Assembly: GCA_031763025.1 (NCBI GenBank)
Contig: JASSKH010000005.1
Coordinates: forward strand, 18,442,128-18,506,127
Direction: 5' to 3'
Source of the DNA: Macrocystis pyrifera
Lineage: Eukaryota > Sar > Phaeophyceae > Laminariales > Laminariaceae
Length of the DNA stretch: 64,000 nt
Shown one piece after another: positions 21,724-33,866 of this stretch (positions within the stretch are counted from its first letter, which is position 1; each line of letters starts with the position of its first letter). The position numbers were made by a program, and so were the translations under genes. The notes beneath the pieces were generated by a model, which saw only the letters and a list, made by a program, of their open reading frames with translations, was not told the origin of the DNA and made no database searches.

Positions 21724-24700
21724 GGCGTGTGTCGTGTTATGATGTTATGATGTGTTCCAGTCTGATGGGTTCCCAAGGTACAAAGAGGGATCGTTCTGTG
21801 TCAACGGTTGAAGGGTTGCGTCGATTTTGCTCGCACTCCATCAAGGTTGTTCGCGTACCGAAGTACCGAAGTAAGCATTCGATTGTGCTACTACAGCGGC
21901 AGCTTGCTTCTCAACAGGAAAATTTAATACAGTAAGAGTGACGACGTAAATATGATAAGGAATGGGGCATAGGAGTATCGATCCAAGTTCTGGCGAAGCG
22001 GAAAGCAGTACGGGAAAATCATTGCGTACGGGTAGGGAGGGAAGCGGTGGGTGGGTGCAAGCACGCCGTGCGCATCCCTCGTACGTACTAGAATGCCGCC
22101 GCTGCGGGCCTTAAGCTACTTGAAGACAGAAATAAGAATGGCAACAGCGCCGCTATTTTGCACACATGCATGTCACATGCGAACCTCTTTCGATTTTCTT
22201 TACCAGACGCTACTCGTGTGTCTCGACTATCTGGTACCCTGGTATACCATAGTTAATAGTACAGAGCGGCTGGCACAGAGCCAGGACATATCATTGTTCC
22301 CAACCGCAAATACAGGCAAGGTAAAGATGAGCATATACAGCATACAGCAGGGTAGTGTACTCGGCAAGTGTTGCGGTACTTGTCTATTTCCGTCGATACA
22401 GCAGGAGTATGTGTGACTCGGCGCAAGCCGCATTGATTGATGCCGCGGTCCATGAAGTTTGCTCAAGACACCTACAACGTGTACGTGGGCCATAAACCCA
22501 GAAGGGACAATCTTCAGGCGAATCACCGTTACGAACACAAAAACGGGTACGGGTGCACGGGTGGTATACGAGTAGTACGCAAGAGAAGATGGCATACTGG
22601 TACCTGTTACTCGTACATGAGTATCAAATACTGGTACGTACGTGACAAGGAAGAGGTCTATTATTACAGCATTTCAACGCGGACATTTTGGGGTTCACAC
22701 AAACAGCGGCCTAACTACAGCAGTATTGGCTGAGGCACGATACACTACATCACCAACCGCACTGGCGGCTTCTCCTTCCCTACATCAGTCCAATGAGAGA
22801 TCTGCAGCCACGTGCGTCAACAGCGCACAACACACTCGTGAATCAGCACGGCACCCTTGAGGTACGCTGTCTGCTACGAGCACTATCTGCTATTGCTTCT
22901 CCTGCTGCTGTTGTGGCCACATCTCGTCCTGCAAAGTTCGTCCATCAAACCTGCACCGTCTGATCGTGATCACAAACACAACACCCAGGTTTATGCATTG
23001 CTACTCAGTTTTCTACTGCTATCGCTTCTCTCAGCAATCCAGCATGCTCACATGATCGGGTTCTCGTGAAAGGTATGATACGATCCTGATCGCGGTGTCG
23101 GGGGGTGTTTGGAAAACGCTCCCAGACAAAACCGCCTTCATATCATCAGAAAACAGGATGTAAGCCACAAAGAGGCGAAAACAGAAAAACACGAAAAAGA
23201 AGAAGCAGAGAAGATACTCGTACATGTACCTGGTATTCCTGCTGTATGCGCAGCGTGTAGCAGAGGGTTCCGGCCATCACTATCGCACTCTGCAGTGCAA
23301 TAGTTGTGTCGTACGAGCTTCGACATTTTTTTTCGGCACTGCTGCTAACATCGTTGTTGGTGTTCGCTTATTGTTGTTGCCGTGACAAGAGTATTACCAG
23401 GTACAGTTCAAGTGAACAACTGCCTGTTGTTGCTCCACCGAAACTTTGCCGTATGTACGGCAGCAGTATACAAAATAGTAAGTACCGTGGTACGAGTCTA
23501 CTGCAATCTATTGCAGTGTAGTATTTCATCCAATCAATCAGAGCCCTTTTCTCTCCCTCACCCCCCTCCCAACCCACCCGCGCGGGGCTGAACGAAGGTG
23601 AATGGCTTTTGATCTTTGTATGTCAGAGAGTGAGAAGAGCAGCAGATTCTGATGTTCATGCTCTCACACATGAAACCTACTAAAGCCTCTATTGTTTTTG
23701 TTGTGTACCACCCTTAAGGCATGTCTTGGAACTAAATCGGCTCGGAAATTCGTCGCAGGGGGTGTATTATCTTATCACTCATGCGCTACGGTATGCATAT
23801 ATATATATATATATGTACTGCTGTAATGAATGGACGAGGAGAGGATGTGGATTCGATCGGCATTTATTTCATTAAATTTGTTGCAAGACATAAATGGTGA
23901 TGCAGGTTATTACTAAATATTATGCTTGCCATCCGACAGTCAGTGTGTAGTGTTCCAAAAGAGACTGAGGAACAGAACGTGGGGAACTCTCCAGAACACA
24001 AGCGCAGCAGTACCATACACACGACAGATCAAAACCGATGTGACGCACATGAAGACTACCATAACCAACATCCTTCCATCTCATCCACCAAAAACGACCA
24101 TCATTCCCCTCCTTGTTGTGAGCATTTTGTTACTACAGCAGTATTCGGAAATATTTCGTCGACAAAATATTTCCTTACCGTACGTAGACCGCGCCTTTTT
24201 TGCACTCGCTCCGATGTAGAAAATCAGCCTGGAAATGGAAATTCGTCGGAGGGGGCGGGTGTTATAACCACACACATGTTATGCAGTTACAGTAGTATAC
24301 CTGGTATAACATGATATATCCCCATATAATATACTCGCACGATTAATACAAATCTACATCCATCCCATTCATCATTACCTTCGCCCTTTTCTTCTCTCTG
24401 CCTCCAAGTCGTGACTCTGATTCGGGGTCACATAGTAGGCTGATGTTTCCCCCGCGACCACGACGTGCCGTCCTTGCATTTTTATCCCGAAAAGGGTTCA
24501 TTCAACACTCACGAACTTACATCTCGTCGGGTCGAGTCGCGTCGAGTATATACATGTATATACCTAAATTATGAACCCCTTTTTTGGAAGATAGTGATCA
24601 AAACAAACGACAACTAACAACTTTGGTGTTGTCAACCACATCCATCTACGAGCAGCGGGAGGGAGAGCCTATTAATAGCAGCACGGGTTGTTGTTCTTAC

Positions 24701-26858
24701 ATTAGTTCTCAAAGTCAAGGAGTCCGTGGTCACACAAAGGACAAAGGTGCTAATGATGGAGCCCCAGGAATATCCGAAAACCCACAAAAAAAATCAAAAT
24801 CGGCCGTGGTAAGCACGACGCTTCCCACCTAAAAAAATACACGAGACGAAGAAGGCGCACACACAAAATAAAATCAATGTGCAAACTGAACTAACATGGC
24901 CGCGGATATCCATTCAACTGGTACATAGGGTGATGTTGCGCTCGTTCCCCTGAGACTCCCACGTACAGCTGCTGTATACCTGGTATGGCATTGTATCCCG
25001 GACACCGGTTTGTATCATCCCCGAAGCACGCAACGACGCAGTGGCCGTTGCTGTAATCTTCTCGTTTGAGCGCCAATTTTCACATCTGATGTCCCAAAAA
25101 GATCAATAGTATTAATAGCATGAAAACCACACACGGATGGCAGTACAGACGTAGTGAAGTATTAGAAATCGTCGTATGTTGTCGCTCGTCGTGGTGCCTG
25201 ATTTATAAAGGTACTCCGTACTATTAATCGCTTGCCTCGCGCGGACGATTTCTTGACACATCCACATTAGGCGTTGAGGGGAGGGGGGGGGGGGGGCAGG
25301 CAGGATAAGGAATGCTCTGATTTTCTCCTCCTCCGAGAGGAAACCGTAACGCCTGCTTGCTATGTGGGCTACAGTATGCCACATACATCAAATACACTTA
25401 CCTGCTTGACCAAGCACTAATAAATCAACACAGCAGTCTTTTCAGTACTCAAGTCATAGGGCGAGTACGACATACATATCTACGCATACACGACCATGCA
25501 TCCCATCCAAAAGACTCAAAGTACGGACCCCCGATATTTTCCAACCATCATCATGACACTACTTGTTGATACACAACAGACATCAGACAGGAGGAGAGCC
25601 ATGAGTGCAGTATGAAAACCAGAACTGCTTTGGAAGCAGGCTGGTGGTCTCCTGGCGTGCGTTCCGGAATCCGGACGAATCATTAAGGGATGGGTACGCA
25701 AATACCATCCGGGGGGGGGGACGGTACAATGGGTATAATTAGCGTGTATTCCATGCACGACAGACCAAAAAAAATATCGACATGCAAGGTGTACTTATTA
25801 ATACTCGTAGTGCACCTAATAATAACACTTCAGAAACATGTCAACCCACTGCGATTTGAGACAGACAGATCATGGTAATAGCAGCGGCCTACTTGAAACA
25901 TGCCATCCCGTGCCATTGCCAGTTGTGCGTGGGTATGGAATACGTGGACGATAGGACAGAACTAAGCAGACTCCAGTCAAAACAACCCTGGCCTCTTGCA
26001 TCCATCCAAACTTCAAGCTCTCTGCTGAAAATACAAAATGCTAACACGTACGAACGTAAAATATACCAGGCACTTGGACCTGGTAATACCAGTGGCAAGT
26101 ACGGGTACTTTTTTACCGCTAACTACCCTACTAACTACACGCCTTCACCAGCACCAGGCGCACCAAGACAAAAACAAGTCACTCAAAAAACGGCGCAGTT
26201 TCTAGGATCAAGCTACTTTTGATGCTGCTATCACATGAGCACGGCAAATATCGTACACAAAATGAAAAACGTCTCATCTACTCTGAGCATCAAGACGCAG
26301 ACAAACTGCTTGTTGGACAAGTGACCACCACCACCACCACCACTACCACCACCCCCGCCCCCCATCTGCGGCTGCTTGCTGCGTGTGTGTATGTTTGGTG
26401 TTTCGAGCGACCCGATTGTCCTCACCGCAGAACCCACAAAAATGTCGCGCACACCCTAAATCCCGACTTCTCCGTAACTTTACCTATCCGACAAGGACAG
26501 CATTTCTCCCGCAGGAGGGCATCCGCTCTGAGGGGCTGGAGCGAGGAGGGGCGCTGCATAACAAACGCGGCTGTGTCTCGTTTTTTTGCCGAGCTACTGC
26601 ACACATGGCATGCTGACATCGGACTGCGAACAACACTGAACAAAATAAGAACTCGAACACCATAAAAACTGACTCGCTCACGGATAAACACTCCTCTACC
26701 TCTCACGGGGTAGGCAGCTCGTCCCACGCGCTAGGTAGTCCTGCGCATCGCGTGTGAGCCAACACTAAAAAAAGCTTCCGAATAAACCCTTCCTCTCGAC
26801 TCTGAGGGTGGCCGGTATAGCAGCAGTATATACGTACACGTACATGTGCGTGTGCTTT
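21724..26858. other. Intergenic region between PUS7 and squalene monooxygenase
   Basis: A 5.1-kb region that must contain the PUS7 promoter near 21.8 kb and the 3' end of the squalene monooxygenase transcript near 26.8 kb. I see an AT dinucleotide run (about 23797-23814), an ACC repeat (about 26321-26355), TACCTGGTA copies (24298, 24977), several CAGCAGTA words and poly-G runs, and no frame that looks coding. Confidence 0.6.
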
Positions 26859-29833
26859 TTACTTCTCCCATCTCTCGTGCTCCCAAGGGAACAATAGCTG
26901 CACCGCTTTCTTGACAGGCCACCACGCCAAAAAAGTCGAGCTCTCCTCCTCCAGCAGCGGCATGATGATCTTCGTCGCCACGTGCAGTAACCGATACACG
27001 CGCAAGAACCCTCCGGGGGTGGGCAACGGCAGCAGGTGCATGCGGCAGCCATGCAAGGCCACCATGAAAAAGTGCGTCGCGAGAACCCAAGGCACGGGGC
27101 TCAAGCCAGACAGCAGGCCGATTGGCCCCGCCGAGTAGCAGCCACCCAGACTGAGATACTCGAAACAAGCCGTCTGAAGGTTAACACGTGTGTCCTTCAA
27201 CGTGGGGTCCTCAGGAGTGCTGAACACCTGGAACAGGCGTGTTTTTTGGGGACAGGGGGTGGTTGGTTTTGGGTGAGTTGTGAGGCGGCACACAAGAGCG
27301 ATACTCAAAAAAGAAACCGGCATACTGGCCTGGGCTAGTCCCACACCAACTTTCAAGTATATGTGAACGCTCGCGAATTTCTTATTTCTCCATATTTACT
27401 TTTGAGGGGCCGAATTTCTTGGGGGGCTCTGTGCTACAAGAACTATGAGGGAGTATGCAGTATGCAGCATGTCTACTGTACTTAACGACGGTCGGAGAGC
27501 GGCATTGGGCACCGACGGCCCCACAAGGCATCGCATTGCGTTTCGTTAGTAGTCGATATGAAGGCCCCAACAGATAGGAAGGCGGCACAACGCGACAAAA
27601 AAAAACCCGATGATCTTCGGGACTGTTCATAACTGCAAACCTAACCCCACACTAAATCCGAGTAACCGGTCATCAAAAACGCGGGTGACATTATAAAGGG
27701 GTCAAAAAGGGTTAAATCGGAAGCGATCGAGCGCCACCATTTCCGTAACGAGGGGCACTTTTTTTTTGCCTTTCTCTGGCTGGCGGAACATCCTTGAGTT
27801 TCAGTACGCGGACGATCTTGGATGTTTCGCTCAAAGCGAATAAAAAAAAACAGGAACGTCTAAAATGTGATTCCGAGCTCTTCCTCTCACGACGAAAGGC
27901 ATACACACCGGCACGAGCTTTTACGCCAAGCAAATGCAGCACTAACCAACCTTCGGCACACGCACCTGGTACAAGGCGTTGGCGAGGACGTTGATAGTCG
28001 CCGCGTGCGCTTTCCGCTCTCGGTGAAAGCGGGCCGCCACCGCCGCTACCGCCGCCTTATCTTCGAAGGATACGTCCTCCAGCAGGTTCGACAGCAGCTC
28101 AACATCCTGTGTGTAGCAACGCAGCGTGAATAGAGCATGCACACATGCCACAAAAAGGGACACATAACCAGGATGAGATCACGTTTCCGGCACTCTACAA
28201 CAGAAAAGGTGTTCAAAAAGAGTGGCACGGCGAGTGCGGGGCAGAGGACTACAGCACTTACCGCAGCACTAGAAAAATAGAACCGCAACGCACCGCAGCG
28301 CAGCGCATCGTAACCCTCAACATTCTTCGAAAAAAAAACCCAAAAGGCCCGCCCCACAGGACACGGAAAAAAAAAACGGATATACATCATGATTCCATAC
28401 AAAAGAAGAGTATACGTATCTAAAGCGCAAACAAAAACAGAACGAAAAATAAGATAAAACTTTATGCTTCACCTTGATCGCAACGGTCATCCCCCCGCCC
28501 GTGAGCGGGTGCCGCATGTTCAGAGCGTCTCCGAGCAGCAGGGCTCCCTCGCGGTGCACGTCCGATGAGGGCATGGTCCTGTTCGGCATCGACTTGACGT
28601 CCCCGCGGTCCACCGCCTCCACGAACGACTCCTGGAACAGAGCCGGGAGCTGCGGCGCAGATTTCTCCCTCAAAAACTTTGCGAGGCCGCCGTCGGCCGC
28701 GCTTGGCATCGGGCCCGCCACGTCCACGAGCACCCGCGTCTCCGTGGAGGAAATCTGATAGATTAGGATGGGGGAGGGGTGAGCGAGGATGACGTGCCCG
28801 CAGTGCTTGTGGGGCACCGGGGCGGCGTCGTGGGGGTGCGTGACAAGAACGCCCACGAACGTCGACATCTTCTGCGGCCGGTGAGTGTTGGCGCACTTTC
28901 TCAGGCCACTCCATATGCCGTCCGCGATCACGGTCATCGGCGCCCGAACCTCGCGCGTGACCCTCTCCTCCCCGTCCAGCGCGCCTTCCTCCGCCGCCTC
29001 GCGGAACCTGACACCGACCACCTCCCCGTTCTCCCCCTCCAGCAAGTCTGACACGGTTGCCTCAACAACTCGAATGTTTTTCTCCGCCAGCGCCGTCTCT
29101 CGCAGCCTTTGCACGAAGCGGCAGTTGTGGAAGCTCCGCCCTCGCGGAAACTTCCCCCGGCCCACGACCCCACCCGCGGGCGTCGCGGGCGTAACCCCCT
29201 TCCCAAATAGCTCGGAAGTATTTCCCGGGTCCGTCTCGGGGTAGTACAGCATCACCTCGTCGATCCCGCTAGAAGTCCCGCAGCTGTTCTCAAAGTTAGC
29301 GGCGCGGATGACAGCGTAACCGTCAACGACGACGCTGTCGCTCCCTTCTTTCGCGCAGGCGTCCAGCCCAAGCCGTTCCAACGCGCGCAGCCCCCCCGGC
29401 TGCAGCAGCTCTCCCACGATCCTGTCCTGCTCTTGCATGAATCTCTCCACCAGAAGAACCTTGCGCCCTTGCCGCGCGAAGGTAATCGCGGCCGACGCCC
29501 CCGCCGTCCCGGCCCCGACGATGATCACCTCCGGCTCGTCAAAGCTGTAGGCCGAAGCGTCTCCATCCGGTGAAGATATAGTGCCGCTTTTTTTTTACGC
29601 AGCGGTTCTTTGGGCTGGGCACGGGGGAGTTAGTGAAGGGAGGGTCCATGACCGCGGAAATGATGGTGATGCCGAAGAAGCCGAAAAGATATGTCATGGA
29701 GGCGAACACGCCGATGAACGGGATGCACAGGGGGAAGAAGTTCATCCGGTTAAGGGACCCGTCCCACAAGCGCATGATCCGGTACATCGACGCAGAGAAG
29801 ACTGCCAATGCGATGTAGTTCACCACTTGGAGT
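26859..29833 (-). CDS. SQLE: Squalene monooxygenase (squalene epoxidase)
   Basis: The enzyme oxidises squalene to 2,3-oxidosqualene with FAD, NADPH and O2 on the ER membrane, an early step of sterol synthesis. Exons are 29833-28473, 28106-27966 and 27227-26859, with donors GTGAAG and GTGCGT, acceptors CACAG and TTCCAG, and all junctions phase 0. Family motifs are the FAD site VIIVGAGTAGASAA, DRIVGELLQPGG, the FHNCRFVQRLRE segment, ILIYQISSTETRVLVDV, MPNRTMP, the second FAD motif LLLGDALNMRHPLTGGGMTVA, and CFEYLSLGGCYSAGPIGLLSGL near the end. The N-terminal part has two probable membrane helices (SMYRIMRLWDG..., FIGVFASMTYLFGFFGITI). A nine-T run (plus strand, 29588-29596) breaks the frame between the membrane segment and the FAD domain; eight bases restore it. 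A CAG acceptor at 29834 suggests an upstream exon I could not find; otherwise ATG 29787 gives about 607 residues. Confidence 0.93.
27228..27965 (-). other. Squalene monooxygenase intron, 738 bp
   Basis: This intron separates the exon ending in INVLANALYQ from the exon starting VFSTPEDPTLK. No feature is seen inside. The other intron of the gene (28472-28107, 366 bp) is likewise featureless. Confidence 0.7.
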
Positions 29834-32800
29834 CTGCGGGGGGCGGCGGCAGCGGCGGTGGCGGCGGCGGCGGAGGTGGCCGAAAGGGTGGAGGGTGACA
29901 GGCAGAGAGTTGAGTGTCGGTGCAAGTGTAAGTGCCACGTTGAACAACAAAAGGTGATTACGTACGTACTGTCATATACGTACCCTGGAGCAAGGGGCAC
30001 GCTTGCCGATACTTTTCAATGGCTAAGAAATCATACGTACGTAGCCCTTGCCTGCAACCCCTGTCCGATTCATTATTCACAATAATGATTCAAATCCTAA
30101 TTTACTGTTGGATTCAGCGACCCCGCCCCCCCCCGCGCGCACACTCGACTCAAGTGCTAAGCTGTGCACAAAGCTTGTTACAGTACCCCATGTGTAAATG
30201 TCCCTAACGAATGACCAGCCGCAATTCCACAACGATGAGGGTTGGATCAGGGACGCCATAAGCGCCCATCAATATGATCATCTAATACTGTAAAAAAACA
30301 TTTGTTCACCAACGTCATCACTTTTGTCAAAATATATATTGTCATCAATTTTCATCAGTGGCCTCCTTGCGACTTCGAACCCAGAGGCCACAAGACCATC
30401 AGGCGATGAGTTATTATCTCCAAAGCCCACACAAAGGGCATTCCCGGGGGGTTTTCTCCGCACCACAGTAGCGTATTACAGCCTCGTTTGGACGTTTCGT
30501 GCTGGAGACAAATCTTCCATCATCGTTTCTGACGGCAAAGCACGATGCATCGAAGGACACTACGCGTGACAGGACGACACCGTACCGAGTACCGACTATT
30601 AATAGAGTCATGAGCTTCACGGATGTTGCAAGCCTACGAACAGCTCAATTAATGCAGACACACTTGGCAAAAAAACACGTTATACACATGTGCACGTACA
30701 TAGCTCTCGCTAAAAGCTGAGTTCTGGACGATGTGTTAATAATACAGCATTATCGAGTTCAGGTGCTCAATTGCCGGAAAATATCTGATGCCTGCTGTTT
30801 TATGTTGTATCATGCATAGGTCTGGAGGGTGTGGATGGTTTCAAATCAGCACCAGGCGTCTTTCCGAGCTAGGGTTTGAGGTTGAGGATGGCACGGTCGG
30901 CAAAAAACATTTAATCGTACGTAACTCCTCTTCTTTCTAGCTGCAACCACATTCTGGGAACAAACTACTTGGCACCAATAGTTGGAAAATTCTTGCAGCA
31001 GTAACTTACTCCACGTCGCTGAGGTATTGAGGTATTGAGGAATTGAGCGCAACTGCGACTGCTAGCTTTATTGCTTGCACCCGTGGTCCATGCTTGCTAG
31101 TACCAGGTATCACATACGACTAATATCAGATGCGTGCGTGACTGTTACCTACAACACACAACAGCAGTACTCGTACAAGTAGCACGCATGAAACTGTTCA
31201 CTACAAGGGCTATCGCTGTAGTACGAATACCGCTGAATACACTGGAAACACACCCGTCGAATCGGAATACGAGCATATAAATGTGAAGCCGGCATTGCCT
31301 GGCATCCTGCTTCGTATGTACCGAGTACGGTTTACACTTGACACCAGATTGCCGCGTGGGGTGTCGGGTAGGGCAAGCTAGTAGGTTTTAGGTAAGGAAG
31401 CACTACCCAAGTGATTTCATGATCTAGGTGGGTCACACACCAGGGGATCGTACCTGCTTAGTTTAGTTCAGCATAGCATAGCATAGCATAGCATAGCAGC
31501 GAAGGAGAAGGAAGGCCACGCGGGTAATGGCGTCGACAGAGAACCCATGACATGAACACAAAATATGATGTAAATACCAGGTACCAGGTATTAATATTAA
31601 TAATAGTTACGCTTCTCGGTCGGGGGGAGGGCAAGTAATCTCGAGTCCGGTTAGGCCTCAGTCGCACGGCAGATGCTCCTACATCGTACACGGCCGGGCC
31701 AACGGCTATGACAGGGCAGCCTGGCAGTAGACTACCGTAGTGGTGTTGTTACTTACTGCTACTACTGCTGCTGGTGCTGCCGCCAGTACTGGTGGTGCTG
31801 CTGCTCAAGACGATCAGTTAAGAAGGTACGAAGAACGAACTTCAAGTAATACGCTGTGAATGTGACGCTTACGCTACGTGAGACGTAAATGTGGGTCGAC
31901 GGATTTGAGTCATGGGCCATAGGAGTCCATCGTCAAGGCCACGCTGGCTATTTTTATCTTTCTATTTAAGGAAAATAAGGATGACACTTCGGGCCATGCC
32001 TATGATACGAATATTATTACGGGGAACCATAGTTAATAGGTCCTACTTTGCACACAACCACCCACACATTTCCATATTTTTACCAACAATATTTGGTCCT
32101 ATTTACTATGGCCCCCCGTCATACTACTCTGTAATATTGACACTCCCACTTGCTCTATTACTAATATGTTACACAAGTGAAAGATTGGAAAATACGAAAT
32201 ATTATATAATGCAGGTCGAAACACAATAACACACAAGGAGGGCCGAGGCTTCTCTCTTCTCCTCTCCTCTCCTCTCCGCTGGGGTTGGTCATCGGAGCAA
32301 CGGAGCCGTTCAAGTTCGATCTCAACTCCACAACAGCCCGGCAGAGGCAAGAAACGGATGGTATCTGAGAACCAAAACAAACGAAAAAAAACCAGAACCT
32401 TCATCGTAGTTCAGTTGCGAAAGAGCACAAAACGAGCCGAAATACGAGGTGGGAGGACAAACGCACTCCCTTTGCTCCTAACATCCTCTTACAGAGTAGA
32501 GGGTATGGAGCATACAAAACAGGCAGTACCTGGTACATACGATATTTGGCAAGAGCATATATTATTAGCACCCGTCAGAGATCAGAGATCGGAGATCGGA
32601 AACAAGATCAAAGATCAGAGCAATATGGTACCAGGTATACGGTATCGAGTAGAGTTGGAAAACAGAAAGTCAATATTCCAGAACATCCCCGTTGTGGTAT
32701 TTGGTATATACTTTACTACTGGTACCAGTTTTCAGCAAATTTAGTGTCATGTATGCATGAGGTAAGCGGCATGATTGCGCTGTTGTATCTAGACTTTCAA

Positions 32801-33866
32801 GAAACGCCGCGTACACTCGCTGAATCGCTGAATCGACTCTGACTACGAATAAATATATGTTAACACCAGCAGTATTGTATTCTACGTTTAGTACACAGAA
32901 TGTTGATGTTCAGCAATGTGTGTGTGGTCTGTCGTCTGTTGTTGTTTTCTTCACATTAAACCGTTCTTTCTACCCGTCGACATCCAGCACAACCAGTGTC
33001 CGTGCCGATTCTTCAATCCTAGAGAGATACAAGTTCTGTGGTCACAAAGCTACGCCACAGAGACACTACGTTGCCACGTATGCAATGCAATGCCATGTCA
33101 TCATACTGCGTACGACAGGCACGAGATAAACATTCCACGACCTAGAGAAACTAAACGAACCAAAGAGAAAAAAAGCAAAAACAAAGACAATTCGAAAGAG
33201 AAAAAGAAACAAGAAAAAAGAAACAAATACATACCTGGTACATGAATATACTTCAGTATAGCAACAAACCATCGTACCCCCCCCGCAGGGGATCTGGCAG
33301 ACACTTGAAAAGAGAAGGAGCTAGAAAAAAAGTAAGACGAAGAAAACACCACTAGTCGTCAACAGAGTAAGACTAAGAACCAAGGGAAAATAACAGGCAA
33401 ACCAAACAAAGCACAAGGCATGCTCCAGGTAGCGGCAGCAGTTTATGGTACGAGCAGCACGGCCAGGGTCTCCCCGCGGGCCCGCCTGGTACCTTGCTAC
33501 CCTGTCGGCCACCATCGTCCAGCGTTCATCAACTATGCTCGGCCCCTCGGCGTCAGACAATACGAAACAAGCAAAGCAGGCTCGTCATCCACCTACGCCA
33601 CACGACTCCTTCAAAAAGGTTTATCAATCGGAGAAAGGAAGAGAAAGAAAATATAATGAAAATCACATAGATCCAGCGCAAAGAAGAAAATAAAATGAAA
33701 CAAAAACAGACAAAAACAACAGGAAACCAACGGAAGACCGCGTTCGAACCAGCTGCACCAGTTGGTGGTACGAGTAGTACAGGCATGTTCTACTTCTTAG
33801 TCTGCCCGGTACCTGGCTACCCTATCTGCCATCTCCTTCCTACTTTCGTCCACTGCAGTTTCCCTT
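29834..33866. other. Region upstream of squalene monooxygenase
   Basis: This region is expected to contain the promoter and any missing 5' exon of the squalene monooxygenase gene; I could not identify that exon. It holds a miniature element (32027-32121), an AGCAT microsatellite (about 31469-31498), a CTCTC repeat (about 32255-32278), at least six TACCAGGTA/TACCTGGTA words (31101, 31575, 31582, 32527, 32629, 33232) and no other plausible gene. Confidence 0.5.
32027..32121 (-). mobile_element. Miniature element, 95 bp, internal deletion
   Basis: TA on both sides; about 10 bp shorter than the family near the AGGTCC block. Confidence 0.85.

Noticed and set aside
21180-21750. Several Pro/Arg-rich plus-strand frames
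   Set aside because: They are the complement of the RGG exon of PUS7.
30360-30400. Possible tRNA B-box (GGTTCGAAGTC, minus strand)
   Set aside because: No A-box at suitable distance and no cloverleaf; the surrounding GGCCTC/GAGGCC palindrome does not fit a tRNA.
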